DNA from: Schistocerca nitens
Taxonomy: Eukaryota > Arthropoda > Insecta > Orthoptera > Acrididae
Assembly: GCF_023898315.1 (NCBI RefSeq)
Contig: NC_064621.1
Span: 128,834,521 to 128,898,520, forward strand
Direction of reading: 5' to 3'
Length of the DNA stretch: 64,000 bases
Part shown: positions 58,400 to 64,000 of the stretch, piece by piece
Numbering within the stretch: the first letter of the stretch is position 1
Layout: the number at the start of each line of letters is the position of its first letter
Made by a program: the position numbers and the translations under genes
The notes under the pieces: model-generated
The model's database searches: none
Seen by the model: only the letters and a program-made list of their open reading frames with translations
What the model was told of the DNA's origin: nothing

Positions 58400-58560
58400 C
58401 ATTCGGCTAGTTCTTGCTTCCCAAACCTCACGGAGACTATGCTGTCTCAGAAAGGAATAGTTGCTGGTTTGAGTCCTGCTCTGGCACACAGTTTTAAACA
58501 GCCAGGAAGTCTCTAAACCAAACAGCGCACACTCGGCTACGAAGAGAAAGCTTCCTTCAC
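58400..58560 (+). mobile_element. tRNA-derived SINE remnant, family 3
   Basis: Plus strand contains 'tggtttgagtcctgctctgg' (box B-like) followed by 'cacacagttttaaacagcc' and 'aggaagtctc...gcgcacac'. It belongs to the same family as the opposite-strand remnant at 58030. Confidence 0.55.
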
Positions 58561-58714
58561 AGACCGTCTTTTCCTGTGTCAGCTATTAAGCTGAACCATG
58601 TTAAAAAAATGGAGTTTATAACCAAATTGGTTACAGCTACAATGAAGGCATGTAGCAGGATGCATATGGCAGGAGTAATTATAGAAGACGGTTAAGGTTA
58701 CAGAGTACATTGAT

Positions 58715-59043
58715 AAAGCACTCGGTCTTCAGGCCACGAGTGGCCTACCGGTACCATCCGACCGCCGTGTCATCCTCAGAGGAGGATGCGGATAGGAGTA
58801 GCGTGGGGTTAGCACACCACCTCTCCCGGTCGTTATGATGGTATTCTTGACCGAAGCCGCTACTATTCGGTCGAGAAGCTCCTCGATTGGCATCATGAGG
58901 CTGAGTGCTCCCCGAAAAATGACAACAGCACATGGCGGCCCGGATGGTGACCGATCCAAGTGCCGTTCACGCCCAACAGCGCTTAACTTCGTTGATATCA
59001 TCTCACGGGAACCGGTGTATCCACTGCGGCAAGGCCGTTGCCA
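58715..59043 (-). mobile_element. 5S rRNA-derived SINE
   Basis: Read on the minus strand, the first 123 bases (59043 down to 58921) resemble insect 5S rRNA along their whole length: 'ggcaacggcc', 'tacaccggtt', 'cgaagttaagcgctgttggg', 'cacttggatcggtcacc' and 'gtgctgttg'. These include the internal pol III promoter region. The remaining 200 bases are a non-5S body ending 'gaggatgacacggcggtcgg...aggcc'. That body recurs without the 5S head at 63267-63480. Confidence 0.82.
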
Positions 59044-59629
59044 CAGAGTACACTGTTGCAGTGTGTAATCTCACAGGCTTTTACGTCAATTGGAGTTACA
59101 AGTTAACCTCCTTTTGTAAAATTCTGAGGCTTACTCTGACCAAAACGTTCTCCTCATCATACAGTTTGGACCGAATATCAGCAGTGTCACTCCGAAAGAA
59201 AGTGCCTCATACATCATCACTGTTCCACACACGTGTTCGTACATCACTTATCATTGGAAAGCCTGACAATTACCTTAACCAAATCAGTTTTCCAAAGTAT
59301 TACTCGTCTAATAAACATTCACATGTTCCAGTCTTAAAAACTTTTCTTATGTGTTGACCACACTTTTTGTTTTCATCGACCTTACGCATTACGATTTTCC
59401 GTCAGTTCAAAGTCTACAACGTACAACACAAATTTGGTATCAGACGATATGGAAATATGATACATTTCACCATTTTTAAGATAGGTGTTACAAGGACTAG
59501 AATATGGCTTCCTACCTTACCAGTGCTATGTCAGCCATATAAAAATATTAGATACGTTGTATCACGTCAACATACGCGAGCGCGAGACATGTACAACCTA
59601 CTACCAAGTGAAAATTTTCTAAGTCAAGT
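59044..59629. other. Unassigned DNA
   Basis: No recognised gene; short plus-strand frames without motif. Confidence 0.35.
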
Positions 59630-61270
59630 AGACTTTCCCTATTGCTTACTCCTATTTTTCTCATAATTTCAAAAATTTTGTACAATTTGATAATGTTGAA
59701 CGCTTTTTCCACCTGGACGATTTCTATGAGCGTGTCTTGATTTTTATTTAATCCATTACCAACCGTAACGTCAGAACTGCCTCTCTGTGGCATTTATGTT
59801 TTTAAAACCAAACTGATCCCTTATGTAACACATCCTCAATTTTCTTTTCTATTTTTCTGTATGTTTTTCTTGTCAGCACTTGCGTGCATAAGCTGTTAAC
59901 CGGATAGGCCGACGATTCTAACGCTCAAAGGCTCCTGCAATCTTGGTAGTTGCGTAGATGATCCTTTTTCCGAAAGTCTAATGGTATATCACTAGTCTCA
60001 TACATTCTATACGCCAACGTTAATAGTTGTTTTGTTACCACTTCCCCAAATGATTTTAGAAATTCTGACGGATTGTTATCTATCACTTCTGCCTTATTCA
60101 TTCTGATGCCTTCCAGACCTTTTTTTAAAATTCTGGTTTTATTACTGGATCCCCTATTTCTTCCAGTCGGCTCTTGCTTGTTCTTCTGTCACGTCATCAG
60201 GTACGTCCCCCTCGTCATAAAGGCCCTCAGTGTACTCTTTCCACATATCCACTCTCTCCTCTACACTTCACAATGGAATCTTATTGCACTCTTAATGTTA
60301 CCGCTCTTGCCTTTGATTTCACTGAAGGTTGTTTTGACTTTCCTGTGTGTTGAATCAGTTCTTCCGACGATAATTTTTTTTATTTCTTCACATTTTTATG
60401 TAGATATTTCGACTTAGGTTCCCTGCACTTCGTATTTATTTCATTACTAAGTGACATGTATTTCTATTTTCCTAAATTTCCCTGAACATTTTTGTACTTT
60501 CTTCTTTCGTAATCAACTGAAGTATTTCTTCAGTTACCCATAGTTTCTACTGTTACCCATAGTCTCTTCGCAGTTTCCTTCTTTCTACCCATGTTTTCCT
60601 TTGCATTTTCTGGGATTGATACTTTTGGAGAAGTCTGTTCCTCGTCGACTGAACTGCTTATTGAGCTATTCTTTATCGCTGCGCCTATAACCTCAAAGAA
60701 CTTCAAGCGTACCTCTTCTTTCCTTTGTAATTTCGTATCCCACTTTTTTGTGTACTGATAGTTCATGACTAATCACTTAAACTTGAGCCTACATCATTAC
60801 TACATTGTGATCTGAGTCTATATCTGCTCGTGGGTACGCCTCAGAATTCAGTATGTGTTTTAGGAATCTCTGTTTTACCGTGATGTAATCTAACTGGAAT
60901 CTTCCCGTATCTCCCAGCCTTTCCAACTATTCCTCTTCCTCTTCTGATTCTTCAACAGAGTATTCGCTATTACTAGCTGATATTTACTGCAGAACTCAGT
61001 CTTTCTCTTCTCTCATTCCTATTACTAAGTCTATATTCTCCCGTAAACCTTTCCTCTAATTTTTCCCCTATAACCGCATTCCAGTCCCCAATGACTATTA
61101 GATATTAATCTCCTCTCACGTACTGAGTTACCCTTTCAATAACCCCATATACTTCCCGTATCTCTTCATTTACGGTTTGCTCGTCGGTATTTATATCTGA
61201 ACTATCGTTGTTGGTGTTGATTTGCTGCCGATTCTGATAGAATAACCCTATCACTGAACTGTTCACAGAG
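59630..61270 (-). pseudogene. Decayed RTE-type LINE with endonuclease and RT
   Basis: Minus-strand blocks in order: VIGDWNAVIG (about 61070-61100), RADIDSDHNVVMM (about 60790-60835), VTEEILQ (about 60520), DNNPSEFLKSFGEVVTKQLL and YETSDIPLDF (about 59960-60090), and VEKAFN with an IFEIMRKIGV helix (about 59650-59720). This is the endonuclease-then-RT order of RTE elements, with many stops and indels. It is a family different from copies A and B. Confidence 0.75.
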
Positions 61271-62836
61271 GCTCACTCTGTGCTCTACCTTCCAATACAT
61301 GACTGCTCAGGACAAACATGCATCAAATATTCATCCAGGAGATTGAGTGCATATACAGATATGAACGTGTAGTAATTATGGGTCTTTAGAGGGATTGGAA
61401 AAGTTCTCATGAAATACATCGAACGAATAATAAATCATTTTAACTGACTGCTAATCGCAATATTGAACTGTTAGTGGTTACTGCTTTCGAAGGTTAGTGA
61501 GAGTCCAGGTCTACATCTGTATGGCTACTCTGCAGTGCCTGGCTGACAATTCATCGAACCACCTTAACAATATTTCTCTGTTTACCACTCTGGAACAACG
61601 CAGGGAAGAAACGAATACCTTTACCTTTCCGTGCGAGCTCTGATTTCCCTTATTATCTTGATCGTTTCTCTCTGTGTAGGTCGATGTCAACAAAATATAT
61701 CCGCATTCGAAGGAGAAAGTTGATAAATAACATTTAGTGAGCAGAGCACACTGCAACGGAAAACGCTTTTGTTTTAACGATTTCCAACCCAAATCCCGTG
61801 TCACGTCCTTGACACTCTTTCCTCTGTTTCTCGATAATACAAAACGTGCTGCCCTGCTTTGAACTTTCTCGGTGTACTCCATCAATCCTATCTGGTTAGG
61901 ATCCTACACCGCACAGCTGTGTTCCAAAAGATGACAGGCAAGGATGGTGTGGGCAGTCTCTTCAGTAAATCGGTTGAATCTCCTAAGCGTTCTGCCAAAG
62001 AAGCGCAGCCTTTAATTCGCCTCCCCACAAATTTTCTATGTGTTCCTTCCAATTTAAGTTGTTCGTAATTGTAATTCCTCGGTACTTAGCGGAATTTACA
62101 GCATTTGGATTTGATTATTTTATCGTGTTACCGAAGTTTATTGGATTCCTTGTAGCAGTCATGTGGTAGACCTCACACTTTTCATTATTTTTGGTCAATT
62201 GGCAATTTTCGACCCATACGGGTTTCTTTTCTAAATGGTTTTTTAGCTGGTTTTGATCTTCTGATGTGTTTTCTAGACGACAAACAATAGCATCATCTGA
62301 AAATAACCGAAGATGTTTGCTCAGATTGTCTCCTGACAAGCAACAGCAGAGGGCCCATAATACTACATTGGTACCTGGGAGAACGCCAGAAATCACTTCT
62401 ATTTTACTCGATGACTTTCCGCCAGTTGCTACGGACTGTGACCAGTCTGAAAGCAAATCACTAATCCCGTCGCATCACTGATACGATATTCCATAAGCAC
62501 CCAATATAATTACAAGCCGCTTGTGAGGTGTGATGTCAAAAGCTTTCTTGAAGTACAGAAATACTGGGTACGGATATTTCGTCGAGTGAACGGTTGAATA
62601 AGTTGAGTATGGAGCTATTGCATCAGCATACTCTGTGAGGATCATAACGTATACATTCTGGACCGGAAGACTTGTTTTCGTCAAGTGATTTAAGTTGTTT
62701 CACTACTCCGAGGACATCTACTTCTTAGTTACTTATTTTGGCAGCTGTTTTTGATTCGAATTGTAGAATGTTTACTTCGTCTTCTTTCATGAAGGAACTT
62801 CGGAAGGCTTAAGCTGGCTTCTCCGACTCCAGGTTC

Positions 62837-63036
62837 AAATGGTTCGAATGGCTCTGAGCACTATGGGACTTAACATCTGAGGTAAACAGTCCCCTAGAAC
62901 TTAGAACTACTTAAACCTAACTAACCTAAGGATATCACACACATCCATGTCGAAGGCAGGATTCGAACCTGCGACCGTAGCAGTCGCGCGGTTCCGGAAT
63001 GAAGCGTCTAGAGCCGCTTGGCCACCGCAGCCGGCC
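62837..63036 (-). mobile_element. tRNA-derived SINE, family 1
   Basis: Minus-strand copy with box B GGTTCGAATCC. The perfect 11-bp duplication ACTCCAGGTTC lies at 62826-62836 and 63037-63047. Inserted in the LINE remnant. Confidence 0.94.
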
Positions 63037-63266
63037 ACTCCAGGTTCCATATCTCAAATTATGCAGTGGAGCATTCTCTATGCCCTGTTGCATTTTTGCA
63101 TTTTCCCATTTATCATGATAATCACTATCATCATCAGTATTCAGTATGGTTATAATTATCTCCATTATTATGTTGAGATGCAGCTATGTAATGAATCAAA
63201 ACATTAACAACTACAATAAATGTTAAAACATAACCCAACGGTCTGCCAAGCGCCGTTGACAAGCGG

Positions 63267-63480
63267 GTGATCTTAGTGCTTTTGAGGACAATTGAGGACC
63301 TACTTAACTGAGAAGTAGTAACTCCGCTCACGTAAAATAACGACGTCTGGCTGAGTGGTGTGCTGACCTCACGCCCGGCCCCCCGCACTCCCTCTCAACA
63401 GCATCGAATGACTCCTATAGGCTGATGATGACACGGCGGTGGGTTAGTGTCATTGGGTCTTCCGAGGCCAGTTTGTTTAT
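63267..63480 (+). mobile_element. SINE body related to the 5S-derived SINE, head missing
   Basis: Plus strand 'caattgaggacctacttaactga', 'tggtgtgctgacc', 'gatgatgacacggcggtggg' and 'ggcca' parallel the body of the 58715 element. No 5S-like head is present, so it is 5'-truncated or belongs to a related family with a different head. Ends approximate. Confidence 0.6.
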
Positions 63481-63881
63481 AAAAATAGAGGGAGCATGTC
63501 TAAAGGAAGAAACAACACAAATAAGTAAATGAATAAAGATATTGTGGACGACTTCTACTACCCTTCTTGTAGATTGGTGTGATGTGCACTTGCTTGTAAC
63601 TGCTTGTCACAGTTCTCTGGTCGAGGGACCTTCGTCTTGTTATGGTTGAAAGAGAGAGAAACTCAGCCGCAAATTCAGTGTTGAATATAATAGGAATTTC
63701 AGTGGGCCCTGGAACTTTGCTCAGTTGTAGCAATTTCAGCTGTTTCTCAATGCTTCTGACCTGTACCATTTGCAGTGTTGCGAGAATGAAACCAATGCAC
63801 TACCCTTGAAATATCCGTTGTAGAGGAACTTTTGGAGACAGATTTCAGTATTACTGATTTTGCTTGGCTACTCTCAGCCAC

Positions 63882-64000
63882 CGGCCGGTGTGGCCGATCG
63901 TTTCTAGGCGCTACTGTCTGGAACCACGCGACCGCTACGGTCGCAAGTTCGAATCCTGCCTCGGGCATGGGTGTGTGTGATGTCCTTAGGGTAGTTAGGT
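63882..64000 (+). mobile_element. tRNA-derived SINE, family 1 (cut by window end)
   Basis: The head has a box A with one change (TGGCCGATCGT) and box B GTTCGAATCC. The body runs off the window at 'tagttaggt'. Confidence 0.88.

Larger units (their letters stand above)
61505..63870 (-). pseudogene. Decayed LINE (Jockey/CR1-like RT) split by two SINEs
   Basis: Minus-strand blocks in order. KVPGPTEIPIIF and HITPIYKKGSRS (63500-63780) form the start of the RT. FKKAFDITPHKRL (about 62510-62550) carries the first catalytic Asp. SGVLPGT and FSDDAIVCRLENTSEDQNQL (about 62260-62390) carry the second motif, with FSDD replacing FADD. MEYTEKVQSRAARFVLSRNR (about 61820-61880) is in the C-terminal region. 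SINEs at 62837-63036 and 63267-63480 interrupt it. Stops and indels throughout. Confidence 0.72.

Noticed and set aside
58921-59043. Genuine 5S rRNA gene
   Set aside because: Substitutions and small indels occur along the 5S region and it continues directly into a SINE body without a T-run terminator.
1-64000. CRISPR array, operon or bacterial-type gene cluster
   Set aside because: No regularly spaced short direct repeats and no bacterial gene organisation; the sequence is eukaryotic repeat-rich DNA.

Overview
The window looks like intergenic or intronic DNA from a large, repeat-rich insect genome. The short tRNA-derived SINEs, the RTE-type LINEs and the Tc1 families are ones I associate with grasshoppers and locusts (Orthoptera, most like Schistocerca). 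That assignment rests on recognising the repeat families, not on a database search. I found no host protein-coding gene I can name. Every long open reading frame belongs to a transposable element.

Layout. 0-9 kb: a tRNA-SINE, a short Penelope-like reverse transcriptase remnant, and a composite low-copy repeat called R1 here. R1 is interrupted by a nearly intact RTE-type LINE (about 2.34-5.76 kb, minus, 1040-aa ORF) and by an intact Tc1-like transposon (7428-8849). A second Tc1 copy of exactly the same length lies at 10529-11950. 13-18 kb: two foldback elements and a decayed Tc1 element (15184-17130) that itself contains a SINE and a LINE 3' end. 18.4-23.2 kb: mostly unassigned AT-rich DNA. 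23.2-25.7 kb: probable gypsy-type gag remnant hit by three SINEs from two families. 26.5-31.4 kb: a repeat (R2, also at 17.8-18.4 kb) split by a Penelope-like element with an inverted partial copy, an A-tailed insertion and a 963-bp terminal-inverted-repeat element with TTA target duplication. 32.7-38.2 kb: R1 again, holding a full-length RTE (copy B) and a 5'-truncated relative (copy C). 39.5-40.9 kb: decayed Tc1. 43 kb: mariner/Tc-like remnant. 49.7-50.7 kb: pogo/Tigger-like remnant. 53.0-54.7 kb: solo LTR with 4-bp target duplication. 58-64 kb: a dense patch of SINEs, including a 5S rRNA-derived SINE, and two LINE remnants.

The elements do not form a pathway. They record a history of insertion: SINE and LINE insertions have LINE-type target duplications, Tc1 elements sit at TA, the 963-bp element sits at TTA. 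The clearest unusual signal is a 511-bp tract that is identical between RTE copies B and C, while the flanks differ by about 5-6%. Both premature stops of the otherwise open copy B lie inside this tract, which suggests gene conversion from the damaged neighbour.
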